From Diphasiastrum complanatum (taxonomy: Eukaryota; Streptophyta; Lycopodiopsida; Lycopodiales; Lycopodiaceae), in assembly GCA_029204225.1 (NCBI GenBank), contig CM055102.1, positions 21,015,192 through 21,079,191 on the forward strand: a stretch of DNA of 64,000 nt, given 5' to 3'. The notes under the pieces are model-generated. The model had not been told where the DNA came from and did no database searches. It saw nothing but the letters and a program-made list of their open reading frames with translations. This document shows, one piece after another, positions 11,243 to 23,589 of the stretch. The translations under genes were made by a program, and so were the position numbers. Each line of letters begins with the position of its first letter. The first letter of the stretch is position 1.

Positions 11243-11298
<56 letters not shown>
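11241..11298. repeat. C13 run and (TC)n microsatellite
   Basis: Thirteen C followed by about 22 TC units, read directly. Confidence 0.95.
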
Positions 11299-11299
<1 letters not shown>

Positions 11300-12612
11300 G
11301 TTTATTGATTGGAGTAAAAGTCATCCACATGTATTTGAGCTAATACATGAAGGTAAGCTAATAAAATTACAGGGTAGAAGATATCAGTGCAATATAGAAC
11401 CACTTAAGAAGTGCAATCTTACTTAAATTAAATTTTTTGGACGAGCAAACAGAACATCGCATATGACTTTGGTTTGGGATGCATTACAAGTTAAGTTCAT
11501 ATATTTTTGAAAGAAGCTCAACAGTGTCCTCTTGTTGAGAGGCTACATTCGTGATCTTGTAATGTAAGAATAATTGAAAATACTCCCTGTCAATAGGTGG
11601 AGTTTACTATGATATGATATAAACTTATAATTGGATACAAGGATGTAAAAGCTTTTTAAAGTCAGGTTTGCATTTTCAGTTGTCTGTCCTGCCTTATATC
11701 TTTTGCTTCAAAGATACTTATTACTCATTAATGAGCAGAAGGAGAGATAGTAGAGCGCGAGATGAGAGACCGTGAGAGCACAAGAGATGAGAGAGCTGCC
11801 TGTCCTACCTTATTAATTTTGCTTCAACAGTATCTTAAAATACCAATACAAGACAAAGTAGAGACTAGATTTCATGATTGATGTACAAACTATTACAAAT
11901 TTAGAGACAAAGTTCACTGAATACAGCCTGACAAAGTTGAGCCAGAATAAAACTAGAAATTCAGATAAAGTTTCAACTACGTATTAGAAACTTACAGGAA
12001 TTATGGAGATGCTTTGCTTTAATCAGGAAGATTTCTACATTGAAAGGACTCTGATCTTGACATCTGCTGAATGGTTGCTGTTCCATGGACCATATCAGGA
12101 TTTTGTGTCATGCCAACTCGCCCTCCTTACTCCCAATGTAAAGCTCCCATCCTAGACAACCTTGCACATTCAACAGGTAAAAACAGGGAAGGTGCGTCCT
12201 GATTGCCATTGACCAGTCACTTTTTTTCCAAGATCTGCGACATATTTCAACTGCAATAAGGACTTATAGGGCTTCAACAATTGAGAAAAAAATTCTACAA
12301 CTGTTTTCTTTCAATAATCCAACCGGTCCATAACAGTTCTGTGCAGGTCATCAGATTTAATGAACAATGCCGCTGCCCTTAAATTGTACGTGAACGTTAC
12401 CGCTCCTATGGATCCCAACCCCAAGTCTAGTCGAGCTTGCAAGTTTTCAACTAATTTTCTCATAATAAAGTTACAACCCGAAGTCATTAAGAGGTTTCTA
12501 CTAAAGATCAGCAATATATAAGGGAGGTCATCGATCGACAGGTACGGAACGAGCTCTGCTCGCGAATAAATGAAGGGGGCGTTATGCGAGCTTTCAGCTC
12601 ATTTTCTGTGGA
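11300..12612. other. No supported gene
   Basis: Only a short minus-strand frame at 12311-12514, without motif. A partial ~35-bp direct repeat beginning CTGTCCT occurs at about 11683 and 11801. Confidence 0.4.
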
Positions 12613-12758
12613 CTGGAACACTTCATTCAAGGGGAGCCGAAACTGTCATTCCATATTAGGGTGATACCACGCGTTCCACCCAGAGCAGCAGTCGCTGGAA
12701 CACTTGATTCAAGGGGAGCCGAAACTAAGGGTGATACCACGGCCTAGAGCAGCCGTCG
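12613..12758 (+). repeat. Imperfect tandem duplication, two ~64-82 bp units
   Basis: Both units start CTGGAACACTT, continue ATTCAAGGGGAGCCGAAACT, share GGGTGATACCACG and end in GAGCAGC(A/C)GTCG. The second unit lacks about 18 bp. Confidence 0.9.
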
Positions 12759-12967
12759 CTAGCAAAAAAAATCTATTTGCCTCTTCAGCTGCTCGCACTT
12801 CCTCCTGCCCGTTCACTCATCATCAACCAACTTTTCAATCACCTCACAAGCACCCAAAAAAGGTGAGTAAGCCCACCTTGAACTGCTGGAATTTATTCAC
12901 AGATGCACATTTTCAGATCCCACACATTCACAGATGCCATTCTCTCACACGGGAAGCAGAAAATTAT

Positions 12968-13040
12968 CAGCACGTAGCAACACTCACACAGGGATGGCGT
13001 TTTTTTTCAGCATGTAGCAACGGACCTCACACAGGGATGC
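12968..13040 (+). repeat. ~30-bp direct repeat
   Basis: CAGCA(C/T)GTAGCAAC followed by CTCACACAGGGATG occurs at 12968 and again at 13008. Confidence 0.85.
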
Positions 13041-13045
13041 CCTAA

Positions 13046-14722
13046 TATCTAGTTTTTTTGGCCAAATCGCAATTTGAAGGATACTCAAATCGCTCATGTA
13101 TCCAACTGCACCACTTCCAAAGATGTGTTTTCACTCGTCTCTTCTTGAGGAAGAAGGTACTGACACTGAGAATGAGTGAAGGCACCTCAGTAAGCGACCA
13201 TCTAAATGAGTTCAAATAGTTGCTCAACTAACTGGCTGCAATAGGTTCGCATTCTTTGAAGAAGACTCGACTATGTCTCTTCTTGCTAGTCTTCCATCCT
13301 CCTATGATAATTTAGTGTTTCTTCTTAGCAATACTCCTGTGTTGTCTCTCCATAAATTGACAGCAAATCTGTTGTAGGAAGAAGTTAGGAGGAAAAGCTT
13401 GTCTATGACAATGAGTACCAAATCTGTGGCGCTCTACTCAAACAAGCAGCAGTCCAAGAAGAAGAAAGGCTTCAAGGACAAGAAGACAAAGGCAGAACAG
13501 CCAGTAGCATCGTAACCACAACAACAGTAGCATAGTCAATCATCATCCAAGACCAAGCTATTTTGCAGATATTGCAAAAGAACCAACCACGACATCAAAG
13601 ACTGTCATATCCTCAAGCATAATGAAGCAAGGAAGAAGATGCATCAGTAGCAAGAAGGCAACTCTGATACAATCAGAGGTTCCCAAGATGATGAATAAGC
13701 GCTGATGGTACAACATCAACCCAGTAGAGATGTCCATCAATGGTATCTCGATTTAGGTCTTCTCAGCACATGACGCCATGCAAAGACATCTTCACTACAC
13801 TCACAGCTATAGAATCAAAGTATATCTTCTTTGGTGACTACAGTTCACATCGAGTCGAAGGCCAAGGCTCTATTCGACTACAATTCTCTGATGGCATCAC
13901 TAGGCAGCTTAATGGTGTACTTTATGTATCCAAGTTAACTAAGAACCTATTGTCTATTAGCAAGATCACAGATCAGGGCTATAGAGCCATGTTCACTGCC
14001 AACCGATATACTATTTTAGATGAGAATTCAAAAGAAATCCTCTCTGCTTCCAGAGAAGGAAATTTCTATATACTGAGTCACACTTTTTCATTTTCTATTA
14101 GCTATCCAGATCTAATTTATGGCATAAAAAATTAGGTCATCTAAACATGCGTTCAATCTTGTACATGCAGCATAACAAAATGGTCAAGGACATGTATATA
14201 AACACTATTACTACAGCTAATCAATTTGTCTGTGAAAGCTGCTTACTAGCGAAACCTATGAGCGCACCTTCATTAGGACAAGCTCTGTATTTCATTACAT
14301 TCATTGATGACTACTCCTTTACCAGAGTCATGTTCATAAAGAACAAGTCAGAAGCATTTAGTTGCTTCAGAGATTTCAAGCAATATGCTAAAAATCAAAC
14401 TGGTCAGAGAATCAAGGCCCTACGGTCTAATTCAGGGAGAGAGTACTTGTCAAATAAAATGAAGGACCACCTATCTTCATGTGGCGTGCACCATCAGTTC
14501 ACTACAAGCTATACTCCACAATAGAATGGAGCAGCTGAACGGAAGAACCGGACACTGTTGGAAGCTGCACAATCCATGACAGCCAACGCTCATTTGCCTC
14601 AAAACTTTTGGGCAGAAGCGATCTCTACGACTTGCTATCTGTAGAATTACTCTAGCACTAAAGTAGTTGATTCCAAGACACTGTTTGAAGCCTACTACGA
14701 CTACAAACCAATTTTGAAACAC
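13046..14722 (+). pseudogene. Ty1/copia gag-protease-integrase remnant
   Basis: Gag starts near 13046 with a recognisable R-M-S-E-G-T-S-V stretch around 13170. The zinc knuckle at 13560-13605 (C-R-Y-C-K-R-T-N-H-D-I-K-D-C) fits C-x2-C-x4-H-x4-C. Protease follows at about 13740, where the D-S-G motif has become D-L-G and a base is lost. After the protease comes G-V-L-Y-V-S-K-L-T-K-N-L-L. Integrase runs 14110-14720, with zinc-binding C-E-S-C-L, then F-I-D-D-Y-S, R-S-N-S-G-R-E-Y and A-E-R-K-N-R. Internal stops include TAG at about 13378, 13528, 13648, 14522 and 14643, several at expected CAG codons. The copy ends at about 14722; RT, RNase H and LTRs are missing. Confidence 0.88.
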
Positions 14723-14852
14723 ATATGGTGTAGGAATTGATATTCTAGGTCCGTCATATGAACCCTAAGGCTGTTCAGGGGACCCCGTCCAGTAGGGCAA
14801 CTTGAACTGAGAGAGGGAACTAGTGCTGATCTATACGTAGGTACAAAGTGGC
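14723..14852. other. Junction segment between copia and gypsy remnants
   Basis: About 130 bp that fits neither neighbour. It begins TGTAGGAATTGATATT on the plus strand, so a piece of LTR is possible but unproven. Confidence 0.3.
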
Positions 14853-16928
14853 CTATATTAACTTTCCCAAATATGGACGAAACAAATCGTTCATCATTTG
14901 TTGGAAAGTAGCCGGAGCATTTGTCAAACAAAAGGGCAATACAAGAAACTCGTAGTGGCCAAACATGGAACCGATTTTAGATACATCTTCTAGATGTATC
15001 CTAATCTGATGGTATCCCGTACATAGATCAATTTTCGTGAAGTATTTAGCTCCATTCAATCGAACTATGAGATCATCCATCATGGGCAACGGGCATTTAT
15101 TTTTAACTGCTAGTTTGTTCAGACCCTTGTAATCTACACATAGCCAAAAACTCCCATCTTTCTTACTCTTAAGAAGGACAGATGCTCCCCATGGAGATTT
15201 ACTTGGTCTTATGTGTCCCATCCTGAGATCTCTTCGATCTGCCTAGTCATTTCCTCCTCTTCCTTATGACTAAACCGATATGGTTGTCTCAAGATAGGAT
15301 GACTATTGGGCAAAAGATCTATCTTATGATCCACCGACCGAGCGGGTGGTAGTCCATAAGGTAGCTACTTCGGAAAAACTTCACTAAACTTTTGCTTTAA
15401 ATCTTGCAAAAGTTGTTGTTCCTTATGCAAATTTTCAGTGTTAAAGCATGAAAACACATTCACATCCCCAACATCACAATGCATATGAGATTTCAAAAGC
15501 AAGTGAAAGAGTTCATACTCAGAATCATGAAGTTTCTCAATTAATTCAGCCGAGGAAATCATTGGCGATGGAAGTACATCGGTCTCTCCAGAAATAGAGA
15601 CAGTCTGATCAAACTTATCTTTAAATACCATAGAATGATTCTTAAAATCTATCTCAAAAGAGTCTGACTTGTCAAAAAACCATTCATAGCCCAAAATCAG
15701 TCCGGTCTAGATTCATGACATGAAAATCCAATGGCTCAACATAGTCCTGAATCAGAAGCTCTAAGTTCAAGACTTTGGCATCCCAAATTTCAGTGTCCGA
15801 CCCTGAGACAAGACGGACCACATAACGGTGATCACTGGCCATGGTGGGCACTCGGAGCTTCTGCACAAATCGAGCATTCAAAAAATTGTGAGTACTACCT
15901 AAATCAAATAGCACATTCACGTCTTTTCCTAAAATATTGCCTCTCACACGAAACAATTCATTAGGCTTGAAAGAGAGTGCACTAAAGTTACAAGTACAAT
16001 CACAATTATTTAACATATTGACTTCCAATTTACCTGCCGATAAATCCACAGTCATGAGACTTGATGACTTAGCCTTATGTTTGGGGCACTATTTAGCACG
16101 GTGCCCGGGTTTATTGCAGAAGAAACACAGATTTTGCTTAAGCGCCGCCAACCGTGCTTTGTCTTTCACCACCAATTTCTTCTTATTCTTCTTCTTCTTT
16201 GACTGTTGGTACGCTTCTGCTTCCAGCTCGTCAAAAAATTGCTTCTTACGCTTGTTAGATTTTTTTGCCTGGGTTTCGGGGTCGTTTGGCCGTGCACGCT
16301 TTTCCGTGATGCAGTAGGTAGTCCGGCAATAAATTGCCATTGTGCTAACTTACGATCAAAAAGCGGCACCTTGGCCAAAGAGTCCAAGAACTCTTGGACA
16401 TAATCATCCAGTTCTCGGCTACTCATTTTGCAGTTGATAATCGTCTATCGTGACAAAAGCTTTCCAAAATTCCGTCAGGAATCCAGCCCAAGTCACCGAT
16501 TTTGTGGAAAGTTCTCTCCACCAAGAAGAGGCTTTACCTTCTAGAAACAATAGAACCGATGATATTCGTTTATCCTCTGGGACGTTGTGCAAGCTAAAAT
16601 AGCTTTTCTAACGGTTTATCCAATCTTCAACAACTTTCGGACGTTTTCTACTTTTTATCGCCGGAAAATATTTTCGGTTGGTAGCCCAAGTTGTTAGAGT
16701 TAATTGCTTGGAGTTGATTAACTAGATTTTGCATTTGTTTATCACATTGTTTATTGCTCTGATGAAGTTCTAAAACTGCCTTGCCTAAAGTTTGCAACAG
16801 TTTTTCTGAGTCTAGGGTGTCATCACTGCCAGGTGAGGCCAGCTGAATTTTCGTATTTCCCCCATCACTTCCTGGTGATGCCGGGTGAATCTCGATAGCA
16901 CCCCCTCCAAAATTTCATCAGTATCCAT
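14853..16928 (-). pseudogene. Ty3/gypsy gag-protease-RT remnant
   Basis: The likely gag ATG is at 16928. Gag continues to 16090 with frameshifts. Its zinc knuckle at about 16090-16130 (C-F-F-C-N-K-P-G-H-R-A-K then a TAG, then C) has a stop in place of the last spacer residue. Protease is at about 15890 with V-L-F-D-L-G-S-T-H-N-F-L, where the expected Ser after Asp is Leu. The RT start is at 15360-14853 with P-P-A-R-S-V-D-H, W-G-A-S-V-L, C-V-D-Y-K-G-L-N-K, F-T-K-I-D-L-C-T-G-Y-H-Q and T-N-A-P-A-T-F-Q. The first RT catalytic Asp is present. The sequence stops before Y-x-D-D, so the polymerase is truncated. Breaks fall at about 15221, 15365 and 15690. No LTR or PBS is convincing in 16930-17250. 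Confidence 0.88.
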
Positions 16929-17475
16929 TTGCTTGCCAGCTAAAAATTAAAAATTTTCGTTCAGTTAACACATTCATTATGGGTATAATAGTTACTGAAC
17001 CAATCAATGTCTACAAAAACCAATTTAGAGACCATACGTGTTTTCATTTACCAATTATACCAATGAATTTCCAAATGGATTGTTTACGCAATAAAAACCG
17101 GAATTAATCGTCAACGCAATGTAAATCCATTAACAACTGTTAACTCAATCGATATTGCAAAAATTAAAATTTCAGTTCCAAAAGACTGAAAAATTTATTT
17201 CGTACAAGAAATTAACAAGGTTAAAAAAAACTCTAAATGCTAAACACTGCCCCACTCCCCCCCCCCTCCCTTCCCACCATATCTACCTCTAGCATGCACA
17301 ACTCCAAGTTTCAAAAATAAACTTTGAGTTTGGGGGGCCACCTACCCCCCCTTCCTTTCAACTCCTCTCCCATCACACGTCTTCGGGCTACCTCAACAGC
17401 CCACACGAGCCATTTCAACACGGCCCATTGCGCGCCCAGATTCCATCTTGGACAACAAGCAGAGAGAGCGAAATC
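16929..17475. other. No gene; possible gypsy leader
   Basis: AT-rich until about 17230, then a short C-rich patch. This is the position of the gypsy 5' leader, but I find no primer-binding site. Confidence 0.35.
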
Positions 17476-17632
<157 letters not shown>

Positions 17633-17939
17633 ATGCTTTTCTTGGAGGATGAGGGCGATGAAAGTGCCCTCCATCACTCCTCAAACTATAGGTTCAAGAT
17701 GCAGGTAACATGGCACTTTGGAGGGCAGTTTTCCAGCATGTTAAACTGATTTTTATTCACAGTTTTTCATTTCTTATGATGCAAGAAGCACAAAGGCAAC
17801 CAATCTGCTGATCTTTGTAGATCACAACAACCTTTGCAGTGATTTACTGTTGGCTTTACATGTATTCACTTGTTTCCAGCATAAGCAATGGTTGAAAGCA
17901 AGATGTACAGGGTTTTTGCTATCACAGTGCTTGAAAAAT

Positions 17940-18682
17940 AGCCGTAATCCTGCCAAAAATTTTCAAAAACTCTAGTTTGGTAGGCTATTACAATTACTTA
18001 ACAAATTGTCATCAGATCTAAACCCAACCATCCTCCAAAATGGTTTTTGTTGAATTTCACACGTGTGGATTGTCCACAACATGTACTTGTGATCTCCTAA
18101 GGTGTGTAGATGCACCAAGATCAAGACTAGATTGAGATTCAAGATCAATCTTAGATCCTATGGCAAAAACACACTACTACATGCATTCAATCACTTCCAA
18201 CTCTCACTCACTAGAAATCCAATAACACTCAAAATCCATATAATCACCAAATCAATTAGCTTCAAAATGAGGAGTACAATGATACTAGTAGATCCACGAG
18301 CTACCACTATGCTTAACTATGATTGGACCATACTTTGTCACCTCTTGATCCTATTGGACCATTGATCCATGCACCTCTTAATTCTATTGGACTATATTCA
18401 AGCACACCTCAATTTCCTATTGGACCTCACATGGTTCCACCTCTAAATCCTTTTGGACCTCTTGGAATTCATCAAACAAAAGCATTACACTTGTCTACAC
18501 TCTAATTGGCACGAGTTTAGTGTCTTACTCTATTTTGGCTCAATAGTGGCATTACAAGTGGAAATGCATAATTTGTCATCTATGCCAAATTTGTTTCTAT
18601 CAACATCCTACACCTAGATGCTTGATGTAAAAAACATAAGACCCCTATATCTAACATAGATAATCTTTTTCAATTCTTCACA
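17940..18682 (-). repeat. 3' LTR of copia C
   Basis: On the minus strand copia C coding ends, then a purine tract AGGAGGAG (18690-18683) is followed by TGTGAAGAATTG, the classic polypurine tract and LTR start. Copia B has the same layout (GAAGAGGGAG then TGTGAAAG). Both LTRs contain CCACACGTGTGAAAT about 110 bp before the end (18057-18073 here), so the lower edge near 17940 is estimated by analogy. A TATA-like TTATATGG lies near 18240. U3 contains a 33-bp tandem repeat (18308-18472). Confidence 0.7.
18308..18472 (-). repeat. 33-bp tandem repeat in the LTR, about 4-5 units
   Basis: CCTC..TCCTATTGGAC units (plus-strand reading) start at 18341, 18374, 18407 and 18440, exactly 33 bp apart, with a partial diverged unit before. 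The array is upstream of the TATA-like site of the LTR, where U3 enhancers sit. Because 33 is a multiple of three, the antisense strand has an open frame of 11-residue P-I-G-P repeats, probably incidental. Confidence 0.85.
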
Positions 18683-18700
18683 CTCCTCCTAAAAAAGTAT

Positions 18701-21700
18701 CTATGAAGATTTGAGCATTGATCTTGATATAACTCCAAGGTTAGATCTATGCTTGATGAAAGCAATTTTGCTCAAAGGCTTGGTGAGTAGATCGGCAATA
18801 CAAGAGGACGAGTTGACATGCTCCAAATACATTTCTCCTCCAATAAGCTTTTCTCTCACAAAATGGTGTGCCACTTCTATGTGCTTGCTTCTTGCATGAA
18901 ATATGGAATTGCTGGCAAGAGCTTGCGCCGAGATGTTATCACACTTGATCATTGGTAGATCATCTCCCTTGATGCACTTTAGCTCCATTAATAACCTCTT
19001 GATCCAAAGCACCTCTTTGGTAGTTGTAGTGAGTGCTTTGTACTCGGCCTCACATGAAGAGAGAGATATAGTATCTTGCTTTTTGGAAAGCCAAGATATT
19101 AGATTGCCTCCAAGAAAGATAGTGTATGCACTAATAGACTTTCGATCCATCTTGTCACTTGCAAAGTCCGAATCCGAGTAGCCAACAATGAATAGATCTT
19201 CACTTTTATAGAGTATACCATAATCACAAGATGAAGATACATATCTTAGAATCCTCTTGGCCATCTTCCAATAATGGATCTTAGGATCTTGCATAAATTG
19301 ACTCAATTTGTGCACACAAAACTTAGATCGGGCCTAGTAATGGTAAGCCAAATCAAGGAGCCTACAAGACTCCTAGAAAGTGTGATGTCCTCAAAGGATC
19401 TTTCATCACCTTTATTAGGATCTTTTACAATTTACTCCATTGGAGTATCTATGCTCTTAGAATTTTCCATATGGAATTTTTTCAACATAGAGTGAGCATA
19501 TCTAGATTGGCATATAAAGACATGATTTTCATCAAAATCAATTTCTAGGCCTAGGATGTAATGTATCTCTCCTAGATCTTGCATTTTAAACTCACATCCA
19601 AGTGCTAGTTTAGTTTCACCAACTAGCTTGATACAACTTCCACAAAGAATAATGTCATCAACATAAATTAGAAGAATGACAATATTGCTATCAACAAACT
19701 TTAGATACATGGAAGGATCATAGTCACTAAGAGTAAATCCTAGTGAGATAAGAAAAGAATTAAGTCTTGAATACCATGATCTTGGTGCTTGCTTGAGTCA
19801 AAGACTTTTGAAGAGCAAGCACACTTTGGACTCATCCTTGATGAGTCCTTGAGGTTGTTCCATATAGATATCCTTCTCAAGATAACCATTTAGAAAAGCA
19901 TTGGATACATCTAATTGGAACACCTTCCACTTGAAGAAACAGGCAAGAGAAATAAGAATTCTTATTGTCACCATCTTTGCAACAGGTGCAAAGGTCTTCT
20001 CATAATCAAGACCATGGAGTTGAGCGAATCCTTTGGCACATAATCTTGCTTTATGCTTGTTGATGGTTCCATCATGATTGAACCTAAATACCCACTTGCA
20101 ACCAATCACATGCTTGTTGGATGGAGGATCCACGAGCTCCCAAGTATTGATGGTGATCAATGCATCATACTCTTGCTTCATGGCATCATACCACTCCTTG
20201 GTATTGAGTGCCTCTTGTAAATTCTTTGGCTCTTCATGAGAGACATAAAAAACATAATTAGTGGAATCAAGATCCACTTGTTTGCCTTTATCAACATATG
20301 AGAGCCTCTTAGGCTCGAATCTATCTCTCATGGATCTTCTTGGTGAGAAAATCCGAGGAGAGTCTTCTTCAAATCTCGACCCCATCACATCATGATTGTC
20401 TTCAAAATCAATAATTGGTGATGCATCCATAGATTTCTTGATCTCGGCCTCTTCAAAAGATAAGTGTTGATATTCATGAAAGACAACATCTCTACTTTTG
20501 ATAACTTGAAAAGTAGAGAGTATAAAGACTCTATAGGCCTTCTTGGTGGATGAGTATCCAACCATGATCCCTTTGCATGCACTAGAATCTTCTTTCTTCC
20601 TTGTTTCCAAGGGAATATGGACAAAGCATAAGCATCCAAAAACTCTAAGGTAATCAACCTTAGGCTTCTTCAAATATAAGATTTCATATGGTGACTTTCC
20701 TCCAAGAGCTATATGTGGAGGCCTATTGCAAAGATAATTTGCACAATTAATGGCTTCTCCCCAAAAATCTTTGGGCAAAGATGCCTCAATTCTCATAGAT
20801 TTTGCATATTCACAAGAGATCTATTCTTTCTCTCGGCCACTCCATTTTGAGATGGAGAGTAGGCACAAGAGAATTCTCTTTTAATGCCTTCAAGCTCACA
20901 AAAATCTTGAAATTTATTGGAGATATATTCACCACCTCCATCACTTCTAAGAGCTTTAATCTTGAATGAGAATTGCTTCTCTACATAAGCTTTGAAAATA
21001 AGGAAATGATCAAACACCATAGATTTAGAAGCAAGAAGATATGTCCAAGTGAATCTTGTGAAATGATCAATGAAAGTAACAAAACAAGTGGCTCCTCCCT
21101 TGCTTGTAGTTGATGAGAAATGCACATCCAAGTGGATTAACTCCAAAGGATGCTTGCTTTTGATAGAAGATCTTGTAAATGGCTTTTTGTGAGATTTAGC
21201 AATAGCACAAGCCTCACAAGGCTTGATCTTCTTGGAGAATGACTTTGGCAAGCCAATAGCTTTGTCTTCTTTGATCATAGAGAGCATGGATTTGTAGTTG
21301 GGATGTCCCAACCTCCTATGCCATAGTTCCTCCATAGAGATCTTGTTCACAAGAGCAACATTACAAGCATTCACATACTCATTTGGATCTAGTTTATAGA
21401 TGCCACCAAATCTAGATCCTAATTCAAGTATCTCATCATTCTTCTTGATAGTGCGAGTATCAACATTAAATTTTACATCAAGGCCATTATGAAGCAATTG
21501 GCCAACACTAATAAGATTCTTGGTAAGCTTAGGTACATAAAGAACTTTAGAGAGAGAAAGAACTTTAGAGGATGCAAGCTTCAAGGGAATGTTCCCTATG
21601 CCTTCAATAGGACATTCAAAATCATTTGCAGTGTATATTGATTTCTTGACTCCATCATAAGGTGCAATAGAAGAGAAAGAGTCCTTGGAGCTACACATAT

Positions 21701-22670
21701 GTGAAGAGGCTCCACTATCAATATACCATAGGTTGTCCTTCTTGAAAGGAGTAGATGAGAAACTAGAGACCATAAGAGATCCCTCTCCATCACTTGCAAT
21801 AGTGTCTTCCTTCTCATTGGTAATGTTGGCTTGCTTGAGTTGATTCTTCTTCTTGAAGCAATTGGTGGCATAATGACCTTTCTTGCCACAATAAAAGCAC
21901 TTGATCTTCTTCTTCTTGAGCTTGTATGATGAAGAATTAGAGGAATCATCTTCCTCCTCATCTTTGTCTTTGGATTTGACTTCGTGCTTGCTTGAGCATT
22001 GTTGATGTTGGTTCTTGCTCCTCCCTTTGTGCTTATCCTTGGCAAAGAGAGCTTTGCCATCATTATGAGTGAGATAAATCTTGTCCATCCTCAAGAGCTT
22101 GTACTCTTGTCTTGATTCTTCCAAAATTAGCACACTTTGGAGAGCCTCCAAACTTGGTATCTCCTCCTGAATGGCATAGGATTGGACAAGGTTATCGAAT
22201 TCACTTCTCAAGCCATTGAGAATGACTTGAACTAGCTCATTTTGATTGATGGAATCACCAATACAAGCAAGTTCTCTGTGAATATCTTTTACTCTCAAAA
22301 CATAACTAGATGCACTCTCATTACTCTTTTGGCTACTTTGAAAGATTTGATTTCTAAGAGTGAGAAGCCTAGAGGTATTCTTAGCCTCATAGATAGTCTT
22401 GAGACAATCCCAAGCTTCTTTGGCTATTGTACAAGTACCTATCTCCCTCAATATCTCATTAGAGACATTCATCTTAATGTAGTGGAGAGCCATCCTAGTT
22501 CTCTTTTTGTATTTTTGAACCTCTTGTTGTGGTTCTTCTTCAAGGCAAAGAACTATGTCCATCACGTCTTGAAGGATCAAGATGGACTCCATCCTCATTT
22601 TCCAAATTGAATAGTTTGAAGTGGACAATCTTTCACTTGGTTCCAACAAGGATGAATCCATTGAAGACAT
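18701..22670 (-). pseudogene. Copia C: near-complete gag-pol with few lesions
   Basis: Ty1/copia polyprotein from ATG 22670. Gag (22670-21900) has a UBN2-like core and a zinc knuckle C-F-Y-C-G-K-K-G-H-Y-A-T-N-C at about 21860-21900. Protease has W-Y-I-D-S-G-A-S-S-H-M (21700-21730). Integrase has H-R-R-L-G-H, C-E-A-C, H-L-D-V, R-S-D-G-G-G-E-Y and N-G-V-A-E-R-K-N-R. A one-base loss at about 20810 shifts frame. RT (20150-19430) has C-K-W-V-F, Q-L-D-V-S-N-A-F-L and Y-V-D-D-I-I-L. A 3-bp deletion at about 19798 turns the Y-G of the Y-G-L-K-Q motif into a stop. Another stop lies at 19432 and a frameshift at about 19320. RNase H (19315-18701) keeps the D-S-D-F-A and S-S-C-E-A-E-Y motifs and ends beside the polypurine tract. 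Only about four lesions: the youngest copia here. The 5' LTR was not found directly upstream. Confidence 0.93.
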
Positions 22671-23503
22671 TTGAAGTGAAGAAAAATCAAATGATGAACA
22701 ATTAATGTTGCTACACACTCTCTATAGGATCCAATAATAGAGTACTATCTCCTCCTATGAAAGATCTTGCAGCTACTTGTGAATTGATTCTCACTAGCTA
22801 CTCAAATCTCTCTAAAACAAGATCTATTTCACATCACCTGATGGAGTATAGGCAAAGTTAGGATCAAACACTCTTAGCACATGTGAAGTACACTAAGAAA
22901 CCAAATTTGACTCAAATACAATGATATTGCGTGAAACAAAATGGCTAAGATCTCAAAACAGTGCCTAGATCACATATAGATGAGATTGGTAAGCATACAA
23001 CTGTGATTTTGGATCAACCAAGCAATCTCTTGACCAAACCAAATGTGTCCACCCAGGTCTAGGTGCCCTACCTAACCCTCTTCAAAAGCTTATAACTTCT
23101 GATTGGCTCAACCAAATGGAATGAAACTGATTGCATCAAAAACTAGACAAAAATAGCTTCAAAAGAAGCTATCAAGCAAGATAAATGGATCAAGCATGAG
23201 AGAGAACTTCCAAACTGAAATTGGATGTTCCTCACACATGTCTGAGCACCTGATTCCGTAGAATGGAGACGCTAGCGAAGATTGGAACTGGCTACTGTCT
23301 TCATGAGGAAGATTTGCAATATGAAAATCCTCAACTTCAAAGAGAAGGAATGGAGGCGTTTCGGTCGAGTCTGGTGGCTCCACGCTCCGACTAGATTCTT
23401 CATCGCAACTGCGTATAAAGGGCTTTGCACTTGAAATTGAGCCATGAACCCCCTGTGCACATAGATATGCAAGGTCCTAACACTCCTACACATAGATCCC
23501 TCT

Positions 23504-23589
23504 ATAATAGAGTCTATGTACATAGATCCTCTATTCATAGAATTGCCATTAATAACTCTACACATTCCTTGACTGTCCCAAACCTTGTA
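23504..23589 (-). repeat. 86-bp direct repeat, distal copy (possible LTR piece)
   Basis: Starts ATAATAGAGTC, includes CTCTATTCATAGAATTGC and CTTGACTGTCCCAAACCTTG. The same order occurs at 28866-28951 with about 80-85% identity. Confidence 0.8.

Noticed and set aside
18308-18505. CRISPR-like or repeat-protein reading of the 33-bp repeats
   Set aside because: Units are directly adjacent with no spacers and lie in an LTR of a plant retrotransposon; the antisense P-I-G-P frame has no start context.
22242-22610. Plus-strand 122-codon ORF
   Set aside because: Antisense shadow of copia C gag.
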